Part shown: positions 1 through 12,779 of the stretch, piece by piece
Layout of the letters: each line of letters begins with the position of its first letter
How positions within the stretch are numbered: the first letter of the stretch is position 1
Source of the DNA: Carex sylvatica
Taxonomy: Eukaryota > Streptophyta > Magnoliopsida > Poales > Cyperaceae
NCBI GenBank assembly: GCA_964058845.1
Contig: CAXKVR010000213.1
Location: 1 to 64,000 of the forward strand
Length of the DNA stretch: 64,000 nucleotides
Direction: 5' to 3'
The notes under the pieces: model-generated
Database searches by the model: none
Told to the model about the DNA's origin: nothing
Seen by the model: the letters and a program-made list of their open reading frames with translations, nothing else
Made by a program: the position numbers and the translations under genes

Positions 1-265
1 TTAAGACGTAAATAGCAATAGATATAGATTTCTAGAGAAGAGGTATATAGGTTACTTCAAGCAGGCTTTATAAATTGATTTCCATGCATCTTCTACGTAC
101 TCAGTATCTTATGCATCTCATGAAGCATGACTATGGCTGAATGCACATTTATTTATAATCTGTCTATTTTATCATAAAATTAATATTGACAGATATTATG
201 TGTTTCTTTCTTCTTCTTATCTTTTTTTTTTTTTTTTGAGAAAACTGATAGTAGCTGATATTATG

Positions 266-672
266 GAGTTTGGTTAATATAACATCAGTGTCATTTCAGC
301 TTATATAACACCAACTCCAAAACCTATCAAATCGACTTCGAACTACTAATTCAAACCGTTCAAACCCATTTACATTATGAGTGATGTGTTTACATACAAA
401 TTTTTTATATTTTCGAGTTATTTTAATATCAAATCAAGCGGTCAAAAGTGTGAGGTTTTAAGTTAATTTTAATACATTAATTTTTCAATATTTTGACTGC
501 TTGATTTGATACTTAAATAACTCGAAAATATAAAAAATTTGTATGTAAACGCATCACTCATAATGTAAATGGATTTGAACGGTTTGAATTAGTCATTCGA
601 AGTCGATTTGATATGTTTTAGAGTTGGTATTATATAAGCAAAAATGACACTGATGTTATATTAGCCAAACTC
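266..672. mobile_element. Mutator-like foldback MITE (407 bp)
   Basis: Nearly the whole element is an inverted repeat: the left arm from 266 (GAGTTTGGTTAATATAAC) pairs with the right arm ending at 672 for about 190 bp, with a short loop near 455-490. The flanks carry an identical 9-bp direct repeat, GATATTATG, at 257-265 and 673-681. A 9-bp target duplication with long terminal inverted repeats is the signature of Mutator-like elements. There is no coding capacity, so it is non-autonomous. Confidence 0.85.
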
Positions 673-681
673 GATATTATG

Positions 682-2950
682 GGATTTTAATCAAATCAAA
701 CACGTTCGACTCCGATATCACAAAATACACACTTTGCTATTTGTAATGTTCGGCTATTGAACAATGCATACTTGAGTAGTGAGTACTGTATAATTCATAC
801 ACTTGCTATTTTGAAGTTTTCATACTCGTTGTTTGGAGGGTAAATTTTGCTGGAGTTAATTAGTCACTTAAGTTTGATTTAATCAAATCAAGCCACTAAA
901 TTTTTTATTTGTCTCTGTAACTTTTGTAGTCTAAAATACTAATATAATGAATATATTCCATTCAAAATACCAAAAGAATGAGAATATTATATTAGTATTT
1001 TGAACAGAAAAATTATAGAGTAATTTAATTAGGACAAATAAAAATTTTAATAATTTAATTGAGATAAATTAAACTTAAGTAACTAATTTGTAACATAAGA
1101 CAAAATTTAGTAACTTCCGATGAAATTTACTCTATTTAGATCATCATACAGTACATAATTATATAAGAAGGAAAATCTGTGATGTTTTTGTGGGTTTGCG
1201 AATTTATCCATATTTTCACCTATTTTGCTGGAGTAAACGAGATATTTTCGATGTAATGACATAACATTTCATCAATTAATTTGACAACTGAGAGTTTCTC
1301 TTATAGTGGAAAAATACATGTCATGTTGTGCTGTGACACTGTGTTTTTGGTTTTGTACTATGTCGTGTCGTGACTAAAATGTCAAGGAGTGGTCACGGCA
1401 TGTCCAAATGTGCCGTGATCAAACATGACTCGCATGACTCGTGTGATCAGTTGATAATAATTTTGGTTAGTTTATTTAAGATTTATCATTTGATCAAGAT
1501 CTCAATAGTTCTAATTACACGTGACTCGTGTGATCTCGTGTCCTGTCGTGCTATGACTAGATTTATCATGTGACATGCCGTTTCAAATTATCTAAAGATG
1601 ATCACGATATAAAACATGCAAATTACGGTACGTAACCGAAACGCATAATATTCCGTGACACAGCCGACTCCGCCGTGTAATATTTCCCACTCGTGCAATG
1701 TTTTCAGATATTAAACGTCCAATGTGCCCCATCTCATGCAATGTTTTTTTTTTTAGTCTTGAGAAGAGGCCAAAGACAAAAGTCCACTTAGTATGGATTT
1801 TGATTGATAAAACAATACTTTCTGAATTTTTGCATCCAATAAAATATAAAATTCAAAACGATCTCTTACTTGAATAGAATTAAGAGACAGAAATGGGAAA
1901 CTTTTTTTATTTTTTATTTCACAGAAATGGGAAATTTTGCAGGGTAAAACATAACGGTATGACAGATTGGTATCGCTCACTCACTGTTAATATCATAACA
2001 TTGTTTCTTTCTTAATTGCTCAAGTAGGTGGAATTGCCTTTCTCCATCTTCTAATCCAAGCTTCACTAGCATCTCATCATTTGGCAAGATTTATAAATTG
2101 AAATATCACTGTAAGGTGGGTCCACCACCTGATCAATTGTACTCTAGTAATCCTAGGTGTATCACGACCATTTAAAACTTTTGCTGCCTATGCACTCTCG
2201 TTTCCATTAGTAAATCAAAATGAAGTAACAACATGTAATCTCCCCAACAACCAGTCTAACATGAGACGAGTCAATGGCATCCGGGATCCACTATCTTAAT
2301 CCCTTAATTTTCATAAGATTTGCATGTCAGTGAGATCCTACAATGTATGTCATATAATACGATCCCTAAAGAATCAAAATTTTTATACACCAAACGAACA
2401 ACTTAGTAATGTCTATTGACTAATTAGTAAGTAGACCAACATCTTTCATCATTTCTACCCCCCAACCTACTTATTATACACACCTCATTTGCTTTGCTTC
2501 TACTCCCTTTCATCCCACGCCTCTCTCTCCTAATGACAGTTTCTCTTTCTAGTCTCTATATAGCAATTTGTGTGGCGGGTGACTGACAAGTCTTACCTGG
2601 TAATAACAAGACAATAGCCATCTTGCTCTACAAATTGCCATGACTAGAAAGAGACAGAAAATAAATATACTTTATGGCCGTAATGGGCCCCGTACAATCA
2701 AAACGCCACTTCCTAAAACTATTGACTTAATTGATAATTCCATAACCGCTCTCTTAAAAAAGAAAAAAGAAAAAATCTGCACAAGATAGCCAGGAAATTT
2801 ATTTTGAGACCAAATATTCTACTTGTACTTGAGCACCCCATTTCCATTGTTCCAACGAAGCAACTCAATTTAGTTATTATTTACTTAAAAATATACAAGA
2901 GATACATTCCCATCCAAGCAGAAATCCAAAATATAACGATCTTTAGTTTT
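682..2950. other. Gene-free upstream region of the kinase gene
   Basis: AT-rich DNA with no supportable gene. From about 1313 to 1700 it is rich in short, degenerate CGTGTCGTG / CATGAC words; a similar stretch lies at 63781-63960, so both ends of the window carry related degenerate repeats, probably of transposon origin. A short imperfect inverted repeat lies at 2536-2660. Nothing else is recognisable. Confidence 0.5.
2536..2660. repeat. Short imperfect inverted repeat (hairpin)
   Basis: CTCTTTCTAGTC followed by GCAATTTGT on the left (from 2545) is mirrored by ACAAATTGC and GACTAGAAAGAG on the right (to about 2655), with a bulge in each arm and a loop of about 60 bases. It lies about 500 bp upstream of the kinase start codon. 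It may be a small MITE remnant; a small-RNA precursor cannot be excluded, but no known miRNA was recognised. Confidence 0.4.
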
Positions 2951-2964
2951 AATCAAAGCCCCTC

Positions 2965-2972
2965 TTAAATAG
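2965..2972 (+). promoter_or_regulatory. TATA-like box of the kinase gene
   Basis: TTAAATAG lies about 150 bp upstream of the chosen ATG at 3116, in a pyrimidine- and C-rich stretch typical of a plant transcription start region. The assignment rests only on position and motif. Confidence 0.3.
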
Positions 2973-3115
2973 CGTCCATAAACACACCACCTCACTCCCC
3001 TAATATCAAGTGATACCAATAATCACTTCACCAGTTCACCTTCCCCCCCTGTGTGCGTGCGTCTGTGTCTCACACAGTTTCTCTTTCCAGTGTAAAACCA
3101 AAGATAGAACGCCTC

Positions 3116-6100
3116 ATGACCAACCTTCGTCCCTGCTCTCTCTTCTTACTCCTCTTGCTAAATTCTCTCTCCCTTCATACAGCCATTGCTCTCACCCCAG
3201 ATGGGCTCGCACTACTCGCCTTCAAGTCGGCCGTGTCGAACGACCCGCAATCATCTCTCGCCACATGGGATGAAACCGACTCAGACCCGTGTCATTGGCC
3301 GGGCGTATCATGTGCCAACGTAACTGGATTCCCCTACCCACGTGTAGTTGGGTTAGCGGTAGCGCAGAAAAACATAACGGGTTACATACCATCTGAATTG
3401 GGTTCCCTTATCTTTCTTCGTCGGTTAAACCTGCACGGCAACAATCTGAACGGAACGGTACCATCAGATCTTGCCAATGCCTCATCACTCCATTCTTTGT
3501 TTCTCTATGGGAATTCTCTAACGGGTCCTTTTCCTTCGTCTTTATGCAACCTCCCACGCCTTCAAAATTTAGACCTTTCATTCAATTCTCTGTCGGGAAT
3601 GATACCCCTCGACCTGCGGAATTGCGGGCAGTTGCAGAGGCTTTTGCTATCAAATAATAAGTTCTCTGGACAAATACCATCAGGGGTCTGGCCTGAGATG
3701 ACTGGACTGGTCCAGTTGGATATCTCCTCAAACCAACTCACTGGCTCGATTCCACCTGACCTTGGGCAGTTGAATTCCCTGGGTGGTACATTAAATTTAT
3801 CACACAACCATCTCTCTGGTGAAATACCGGCTGAACTCGGCCGGCTTCCATTAACAGTAAGTCTTGATCTCCGGTTTAACAACCTCACCGGTGAAATTCC
3901 ACAAGTTGGGTCGCTCGCAAATCAAGGCCCGACAGCATTTCTAAACAATCCAGGATTATGTGGTTTCCCTCTTCAAATCATCTGCCAGAACCAGGCACCA
4001 CCGGCCCCGAGCATCAACCAAATCCCAGCTCCACCTGTTGAATCCGTTTCAGAAAAGAAAGGCCTGCGTGCTAATCTTATTATCCTTATCTCGATAGCTG
4101 ATGCGGCTGGTGTCGCTCTAATCGGGATCATCATGGTTTACATATATTGGAAAATTAAGGACCGGAATAATGGATGGTGCGTTTGTGCCGGCAAAGGTAA
4201 ACCAGGAGGTAGAGGGGGGGTGTGCACGTGGTGTGTGAATGGAGGAATGAATACGGAGTCGACAGATGGAGAGGAGGAGGAAGAGGGGGGAGGGAAAGAA
4301 GGGGAGTTAGTGGCAATGGATAAGGGGTTTAAGTTTGAATTGGATGAGTTGTTGAGATCGTCAGCATATGTTCTCGGCAAAGGCGGGAAGGGAATTGTGT
4401 ATAAGGTGGTCATCGGGAGCGGGATACCAGTTGCAGTGCGGCGGCTCGGTGGTGGTGGAGGTGGAAGCGGAAGCGGAAGCGGAAGCGGTGATATCGGGGG
4501 AGAACAAAGGTATGCAATACTTTTAGTTCAGTGGAAGGGTGATTTGTTATAATTAACTTGTTACCTTGAGTTCTATTAATCAGATTTGCTTAGAATGAAA
4601 TAGGATACGTGGAATTATAATTATTAGTGATAAGTTGTTTTGCAAAATTGATCGAGTGCGGTAAAATTAAGACCGTTAAACATAGCAATGGTCCGAATAA
4701 CATGTCATGTTGCATATTCATAATACCATTAACTTAATTACAACACCAACCACAAAATTAACATTTTAAAATGCATTTTTTAGATACAAGGAATTTGCGG
4801 CAGAGGCACAAGCCATCGGGAGAGTGAGGCACCCAAATGTGGTGAGGCTGAGAGCATACTACTGGTCTCAGGACGAGAAGCTTCTCATCTCCGATTTCAT
4901 CTCCAACGGCAACCTTGCAACCGCTCTCCGTGGTATGTACATAATTTCATCTCAATATATATAGTTGTTACTAATTTACATAGGATATTTTGGTTTATTA
5001 TTGGTGTGGCAAATTGCCAAGCCATTGCAGACAGAATCTGTATCTTAGTCAAGCAAATGCGTCAAGAACAGATATATGAACATTAATTAGTTTAGCTTTA
5101 AAACATCAAATTGGCTCCTTGGACGCCCCAAGGAAAATTATATTACCCGACAAAATTTTAATTAATACTTAATTTATACATAAATGATATTTCATTAAAT
5201 AAAATATAGAATATGCAGGCGTAAAATATGCACTACTTTACTGATAGATTGACAACTTTTTAGGCTTAAAGTAATTTTGTCCGACTAAATTAGTTGATGC
5301 CATTCCCTTGGAAATGAAGATCTTAGTTTGGTACCGGATATAAAATTACACAGCGAAATAATACCGGCAACTTTTGTACCTATTAGCACCAACTTCAATG
5401 TCGTTTCTCAAAGGACAGAACAGGGGAGGATAACTGTACAAATCAAAAGTAACTGTCAAGCCATGTTTAAAATGGACCACGTTATAATATGACATATATA
5501 GTTTGCTAGCTGATAGAGATTGCTCCGTCGTATTCTTTCTCCATTTTATACAGTATGATCTGATCTGATACATCTCTAACGTCCATTTGATCACACAAAA
5601 AAAGAAAAAAAAAAGGTAAAGAAATTGATCAGCATGTCACGTGCGCTGTTTGCTTTTTATTGTTGATTGGATGCTAACATACCAACTATACACCGAGTCG
5701 ATCATTTTGCTGGACAAAGTCAGTCAGCTCCAGTAAATCTGTTTGCTTTTAGATTCAATTAACTCTATCACCGTACGATTAGCATTAAGATCTGTGTGCA
5801 CGGAAATTGATAAAAACTCATACGGATTTTAATAAGAGTGCAAAATTCTTGATGCAATTGGATGGCCAGATCACCCATCGAACCAAAGTAGGTCCAATGG
5901 GCATCGGACCTACTCCGAATGCTAGGTTATATGTTACACAGTAACTAACGGACTTACTACAATTTGAGTCCGCTTTTGCATGCCAGTAGGGGTCCTACAT
6001 ACACACTAATAATTTTTCTGAATAATATCCCTATTATATCCCTATTATATTTGTATTATTTTTTAAGTACCTCTTCAAGTTATTCTTAAACTTAGTGTAT

Positions 6101-8485
6101 TATATGAACAGACACTATTTCTTCAATATTAAAAATAAAATTTATGATTTTTTTATATATTTTACAAAATGTCAATATTTTGAGTTATTATTTACATCAT
6201 AAAATAATAAACTATTTCCGAATTATATTTGTGTTATATTCGAATCACGATTTCTAGATCATAGAGAATTATATTCAAATCACGAACTTGTCATCTTGCT
6301 TTGCATATGTCAAAGCAGAGAAGTTGCCATAGGAGATCTCACCTGGTGGTGCAGTAAATTATTTTGGTGCCATTTGTTTTCAGGTCAATTCAGTGAATCT
6401 CTGTAGTCAATTGGATAAAACGGATGACGTGGAGGATCCTCTCAGCATATTTTGATTAAACATGAACTAGTAGTATCCGACATAAAACACTATAAAATTA
6501 GCCCCTTAACAGCATTTAAATTATGACATGTAGTCAGAATGACAGCCTTTAACAACTAGTGTAGATATTACTTTGTTGACTCTGGCAAAATTAAAGCATG
6601 ACTATTAGAAACTTGGGATCAAAATTTGTTTCATTTATTATATTCGATGAATTCATTGCCCTGCTCTTGACTGGTAGGCAATAGGTTGGTGCCTTAATTT
6701 GCAATATATTAGTTGTAGTACTGTACCAAAAAAAGAGAGCAGAGCCCAAAGTAGAGGATTATTGAAGCCTTTGTAGGCGCTTTCTACCGTGACTTCCTTT
6801 TGCAATATCATCTTTCTAAGCATTTGCAACTTTATGCAACAGAGAAAAAGAGGAAAAAGGGGAGAAAACCCAATTAAAAGAAAAGCTCCTTTTTTGAAAT
6901 TTGATCAAATCATGAAAGAGGGGGGCCTCATGTGGGTTCATGAGGAACATAAGAACAAAACGCCTTAATCTCGAGGCACCTGCTTTTTCTTCAAAATGGA
7001 AATAAAATAAAATAAACATGTCCTTGATCTTTCTCATCATACTTCTGGTAATCTTCTCCAATTTAATGAAAAATGGACCTCTCCTTGGTACCGTATGAGA
7101 TGCATAATCGTGCATTGTCCAGGTAACTTAAGGCAAAAATAGTGTTTAGCCTTGAATTATTATCATTGATTATCCTCTGCAACAAGTGTTGCCAGTGTTT
7201 GTGCATTTTAGACCACATTGTAGTCCACATTTTTGTTTCATAGATATATCCTATAATATTAACAATGAAATACTTATTCTTCATCTTGTTAAATTTCTCT
7301 TTTTTTTTAATAGAACACATTAAGCTTCTAAATTATTCCCCATGATATGGTGACCCTAGGATCCTGATATATAGTACCCACATGATCGATGAAACACAAA
7401 ATTTGGTGCTGGATTTAAATGTGCGTTTGTACATTTTTTTAGCTGAAAGCTTTTAATAGGAAGTGGAATATAGTGAAAAAAACAGAGTTTCTTTAATTTG
7501 TGTTTCTTTTTTGGTTAAGCTTTAATAAGAGAGTAAAGCAATAAAAGACATGGGACCTAATAGTACCTTGACCACCTCAATTTATGAAAGCCCCTTGTGC
7601 AAGGTAACAACAAAAGTATCCCTTTTTGTCTCCTAAAGGAACAAAAGGGTACCATGTGGAAAATGAATCAACCACTGCAACGGTCAGTAGTGAATTTCAA
7701 GATTTAGATAGGTATAAGTAAATTTGAGAGTGTGCGTCATCTTTTTTCTAACTGAATATTCCAAAATTTTGCATTAATAAATTGAATTTATTAAATCTTA
7801 AAGAAAAAAAATAAAACAATTATTAATAAATTTAAAATCGAAGGTGGGCAAGAACCTAGGTGTGTCCTAATATTGATTCCCCCTTGAGAATGGCATGTTA
7901 TATAGCATTAATTTTAGATCCATAATGTCTAATATTCAAGGATATGACGAGAAATAATTTTATAATTATTTTTAAGTTCACACATATTCTTACCATTTTT
8001 GTGTTTAAAAAACAAACAAACTTATAAGCATATTTTTCAAAATATTTATGATCGATATACGAAAATCCACTTACTGGCAACTGGTGTGAATTTATTACAT
8101 CGAGGAAATTTATAATTAATAATACTCAATAAGAAAAGACTAACATTCTGTGGCTTTATAATATAAAAAAGGTTTAAATCTGGGATGGAATATTTCAATT
8201 TATATTATTTTAGTTCAAATATAGTAATTTGAACTACATATTTACACGTGTCAACAGAAAAATTGTGTACACTTCAATTTCATTATAATTAAGTGTATAT
8301 ATATATTGCCATGATCGATCCCAATTCTCCGAGTCATGTACAACCGCTACACAGTGTGGTGAGTAATTTGCATTCAATCACAAGCCACGCCGAACCTGTT
8401 ATATTGAAATGTTTTAAATTTTTAAAAATATACGTACCTCTTTCTTTTCCTCATTTTACCTGTAACTTATTATATATATATATAT

Positions 8486-8520
<35 letters not shown>

Positions 8521-11500
8521 TATTGCAAATTAAAGTGGGTGTTTTAATTTGTGCTCATATCTCTATTTTTAAAGTTCAAATAGTCAATTCAAACTTCTCA
8601 ACATGTTCTTCATATTGAAATGTACTTGGAGATCAAATTTTACATATTTTGAAAATTTTGATCTCCAAGTACATTTCAATATGAAGAACATGTATGAACA
8701 CAAATTAAAACATCAATTTTAATTTGAAAAACATGATAGCCTATCTCTCTATCTATATATTTTCTCTCTATATATATTTTTAGAGTCCATTATTATGTGA
8801 AAGTTCAGAGTCATACGTGGTAGATAAAATTAGGGGTGCATAAAAAAATTCATGACTCATAACTTGTTCGAAATCAATTCAACTCGTCAACAATTCAAGT
8901 TGAAACTGACTCGAGTTCAAATAACTCAAGTTCATTGACTCAGTTGTCTTATTAGTTAAATCCAAGTTGTGTCGAACTCAGTCCAGGATCAACTCGGTTG
9001 ACTCATTGATTTGATAAACTATGTAATGTTTTGTTAAACTTTGTACTATTTAATTATGTATTTGTCATTGTTTCATTATGTAAAGTTTTAAATTGTATAT
9101 TATTTTGATAAACTGTATACTATTTATTTTGTTAGATCTTGTTTTGATAATTTTAATTTGATAAACTATGTACTATTTACGAGTCACGAGTTGATTCGAA
9201 TTGACTCGATTTTTTTGTGAGTTGAATTTAATTTGAAGTTTCTGACTCAAAACTAAATTAACAATTCAGACTCAACTCAGCACATAAATTCACGAGTTGA
9301 ATCCAAGTTGTCCTTAATTTGAACTCAACTTAGCTCACAAACAATAGCAAAGGAAACTGCACTAGACTACCAGTACTCTTGAATTTTCAACTAATCTATT
9401 GATAAATGTTTTTTTAATGGTAAGGAAATGTTTTTTTAATGGTAAGGAAATATTTTATTTTAGACTTATTCATTCATAAACAGAAACAGAAGACTCTAAC
9501 AAATGTTATGTTAATATGGACACTTTACAAGTGGCAAACCTAAAATTTTTCTTTATACCTAACCCATCCAGCTTGTGCAAATACTTCTTAATATTTTTTT
9601 TTCTACATATATGTAAACATAATATTTACAATAATTTTTTTTTTTAAAATAAAGATTGAAGATCAAATTAATCACTTATTTAATATTCTTGTAATATAAT
9701 AACTAATTTTTTCTATTTGAATTTCGAGTCTATGATCTTCTACATAAAGACTATGTATATTTGCTAATAAACTAAAAGCTAGTTATTTACGAGACTATGT
9801 ATATTTGCTAATAAACTAAAAGCTAGTTATTTACGAGAGATTTTAGTTGAAATAAATAAATTTTGTGTTCAGCCCTTTCGTTAGAAGAGCCGAGTATAGA
9901 TTGGTCGGACATCTTATTTCTAGAATCGATCTGTCTAAGCTTGTCATGTCTAGTCCGGATCCTCTAAGATAACTCAAACTTTGAGTTTGGATTCGAATCA
10001 TTCTATCAAGATCTATACAAATTCAGCTCAAATTATAGTTTATGATGTCACATTAATATTCGTGTAAATTTTGATCAGGCGATCCGGATTCAAACTCAAA
10101 ATTGAAGTTACCTTAGGAATCTGAATTCTATTGTTGTCTTCTTGGTCTGTTCTAGATATATTCTATAGCTTATCCAAATCTGATCCTTCTGACAAAATAT
10201 GTCGACTCGTCCCGTGTCTGTTCCAATCCGTTCCGTTCCGAAAGAGGGTTCGTACGACTTAGAGCGAGACCAGATAGTACGCTAGATGATAAACTATACC
10301 AACTAATCATGAGAAAAAAACAAAACAAAAAAAAGTCACCTAATTTACTCTCAAAATAAGGCACGGTTGCAATTTCATCCCCGCATTAAAGGGAATAAAA
10401 TATGTTGCGATTCTAATTTGATAATCAGTATTTTGAAATCTCTATTTTTTTAAATCTAATTGTTTAATTTTTTTGTGCACACATCTCAAAATAAATCAAC
10501 AGAATTTAAAAAAGCAAGAATTTCAGAATACTGTTCATCCAATTCGAATTGCAGCAGATTTGTTTCCGCATTAAAGCATCTGCTTCCCATTTGTTTAAGG
10601 ATCCCATTTGTTTAAGGAAGACCTACTTACTACTTGATCAATCAGTGATCTATATGTTGCAGTGAAATTCTATATATTGTAGGGAATCTATTCCTTTCAA
10701 TAATTGTTTTGTTCTGTCGGGATCTATACCATGTGCTTTGAACTATTTTCTCTTTTAAATTGAAGTTCAGAAAAACAAAAGAAAAAAAAACTCAAGTATG
10801 ATTGGGAACTTAAACAAATAAATAGATACTCCCAGCTCATCGGTGATCAGTCTTACTTGTTTAATTTAGCTTACGAAGTATTTTCGTCACAAGTTAAATT
10901 CCAACTTTAATAAAGTAAAATGGAAAGAATTCATGGTAATGTAAAAGCAATCTAAGAATGAAGATAGTGAACTTCAATTCTTCATAAAACAAGTTTTTAA
11001 AATTTTTTGTGGATGAAAACTCCAGCTTAGATCTTTAACCACAACCAATTAATTAACATGACACACTTTTTTTTTTTTTGGGTCTTGCAGGCCGATCAGG
11101 TCATCCGACCCTATCTTGGTCGAACCGGTTGAGAATCATCAAGGGCGTGGCCCGCGGGCTGGCCCACCTGCACGACTACAGTCCGAGGAAGTACGTCCAT
11201 GGCGACATCAAACCATCCAATATCCTCCTTGACGGCGAGTACACCCCGCACATCTCTGACTTCGGTCTGAACCGCCTAGTTACCATCACGGGCAACACAA
11301 TCGATACTGCGCCCTTCATGGGCCCACATCCCAGCCTCAGCACTGCTGCATTAACTAAAAAAACAAGCGGGCCTTTTGAGAGGCCCAGCCCGTACCTAGC
11401 CCCTGAGGCCCGAGTACCTGAGGCAAGGCCCACTCAAAAATGGGACGTGTACTCTTTTGGATTGGTGCTGATGGAATTGCTTACAGGGAAGCCACCTGAG

Positions 11501-11761
11501 ATGGCATCTCCCTCAACCTCATCTGGTTTGCAACTGTCAGGTCTAGAACATGTGCCAGAGCTCGTCAGATGGGTCAAGAAAGGATTCGAGGATGTCCGAC
11601 CGCTCGGTGAGATGTTGGACCCGACAGTTCTTCAGGAGTCTCACGTGAAAAAGGAGGTGATCTCCATGTTTCATGTTGCATTAGCATGTACTGATGGGAA
11701 CCCTGAGCAGCGGCCTCGAATGAAAACTGTCTCAGATAATCTCGACAAAATTGGTTCGTGA
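3116..11761 (+). CDS. LRR receptor-like kinase, ZAR1 / At1g67510 type
   Basis: Three exons, 3116..4509, 4784..4932 and 11091..11761, join in phase across GT-AG introns to give 737 residues. The ATG at 3116 is chosen because a signal peptide (residues 1-25, Leu-rich) follows at once; an in-frame ATG at 3053 would add 21 polar residues in front of it. Domains: LRRNT_2 cap about 26-68, six to eight plant LRRs about 75-265, Pro-rich stalk, transmembrane helix about 320-345, acidic/Gly juxtamembrane segment, kinase from about 418. Kinase motifs: glycine loop GKGGKG 421-426, VAVRR with Arg442 at the usual Lys position, HGD 551-553 instead of HRD, DFG 571-573, then APE and WDVYSFG. These variants are normal in this clade of LRR-III receptors, so it is an atypical, possibly weak kinase at the plasma membrane. 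A Gly/Ser run at 445-459 lies just before exon 2. Ligand and pathway cannot be read from the sequence. Confidence 0.93.
8470..8520. repeat. TA / GATA microsatellite
   Basis: A (TA)n run at 8470-8488 passes directly into eight or so GATA units ending near 8520. It lies in intron 2 of the kinase gene. Confidence 0.9.
8540..8715. mobile_element. Hairpin MITE-like element in intron 2
   Basis: Two nearly perfect 40-base arms, 8601-8640 and 8654-8693, are separated by only 13 bases. Outer arms continue the symmetry: GTTTTAATTTGTGCTCAT at 8541-8558 pairs with ATGAACACAAATTAAAAC at 8694-8711, leaving about 40 unpaired bases on the left side. The GATA microsatellite abuts the left end. No target duplication was identified, so the class is unknown. 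Confidence 0.7.
8832..9345. mobile_element. hAT-like non-autonomous element, one end
   Basis: TAGGGGTGCATAAA at 8832 is a typical plant hAT terminus, and it is followed by about 500 bp of degenerate GACTCGAGTT / CAACTCG words usual in these elements. The right end near 9345 (CTCACAAACAATA) does not form a convincing inverted match and no 8-bp duplication was found, so the boundaries are approximate. Confidence 0.4.
9749..9838. repeat. Perfect tandem duplication, 44-bp unit
   Basis: The unit beginning GACTATGTATATTTGC and ending TTATTTACGA occurs twice head to tail. A separate 22-bp unit (AAATGTTTTTTTAATGG...) is also doubled at about 9407-9450. Both look like recent replication slippage. Confidence 0.85.
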
Positions 11762-12779
11762 AACCCGGAGTAAAAATTCTTTTCGACAATTACAAACGTG
11801 AATGTAGAAATGGTGTAATTTGTTTTACTTTTCAGTAAATGTAATTTCTTCTTCAGTAATTTTTTTTTTATTATTCTGGCTTGGTGGGGGGGCATATTGT
11901 ACCAGAAGTTCTGGAACAATATTATTTAGAACACCAGAGCCTGTGTTCTATTTCAATTTTTTTTTTTTTTTCAAATTATTTTGATCAAGTTTGATCTTGT
12001 GTATGGCTGTATAATGTAATAGTATATGGTAGGAGCATTGATATTGTTATAGCTGTCAGTTTTGAGAAAAACACAGTCGTTAATTTTGAAGTTTCCATGT
12101 ATAAATTATTGAGGGATTGTGTGCATAAAACTGGGAAATGTAGAATTACTGAGGATTTGTATGCAAATCAAGGCTGATATTCTTTGCCTTGTGCCTATAA
12201 TCAAAGATCGACCTATACTGGAGTTGTGGCCGAGCCGCAACAGAAATGCTCTCTTCACACTTTTGGGGAAATTTCACGTATACCCCTCAAAACTATCTAA
12301 ATTATGTATTATACTTTTAGTACCCAATGGAAATTTGAGCGTTCTCCATTTCATTATAAAGGGAAGACAAAAAAACAAGAACACATTCTCGAAAGGAAGT
12401 CCAATTTTGAATAACAATTGTAATACCTCGAAAAATAGAATCAGAACTAATCCAAAAATGTTAAAATTGAGAACTGAAATAAAAGCAGAGAGGTGTAAAA
12501 GAACAGAAAAGCTCTTTATTTGAATATTAACTATTTACGGAATTACAATTTGTCTTTCATGGTTTGTAACTTCCATGAGTCAGAGGTTTATTATTAATCT
12601 CTACAAGGCTTTTGAGTAGATTTCAACGGAGACAAGTCCTCGCCTGTTTGTTGCATATATATATCAATATATTTTCAGAATATAAAATGACCAGATCATG
12701 ATATATCATGCATCTTTTTGCAACTCTGATATGACCGCCCTGAAAAAATATTTTCTCAGGTTTTCTCACAACCGTAGCT
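11762..12779. other. Intergenic space between convergent genes
   Basis: This holds the 3' untranslated regions of the kinase gene (+) and the bHLH gene (-), whose stop codons are about 1.02 kb apart. The open frame at 12119-12523 shows no recognisable domain and no splice context, and I do not call it a gene. Confidence 0.6.

Larger units (their letters stand above)
4933..11090 (+). other. 6.2-kb intron 2 of the kinase gene
   Basis: The donor GTATGT at 4933 and acceptor TTGCAG at 11085-11090 bound a 6158-bp intron inside the kinase domain coding region. It is AT-rich and holds a TA/GATA microsatellite (8470-8520), a hairpin element (8540-8715), a hAT-like tip (TAGGGGTGCA from 8832) followed by GACTCGAGTT-rich repeats to about 9345, and two small tandem duplications (9407-9450 and 9749-9838). 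No ORF inside looks like a gene. Confidence 0.8.

Noticed and set aside
3053..3115. Longer N-terminus for the receptor kinase
   Set aside because: It would place 21 polar residues before the signal peptide; the ATG at 3116 puts the hydrophobic core in the usual place.
12119..12523. 134-residue open frame
   Set aside because: It lies in the 3' flanks of two convergent genes, with no domain, no splice context and AT-driven Lys/Asn/Ile content.
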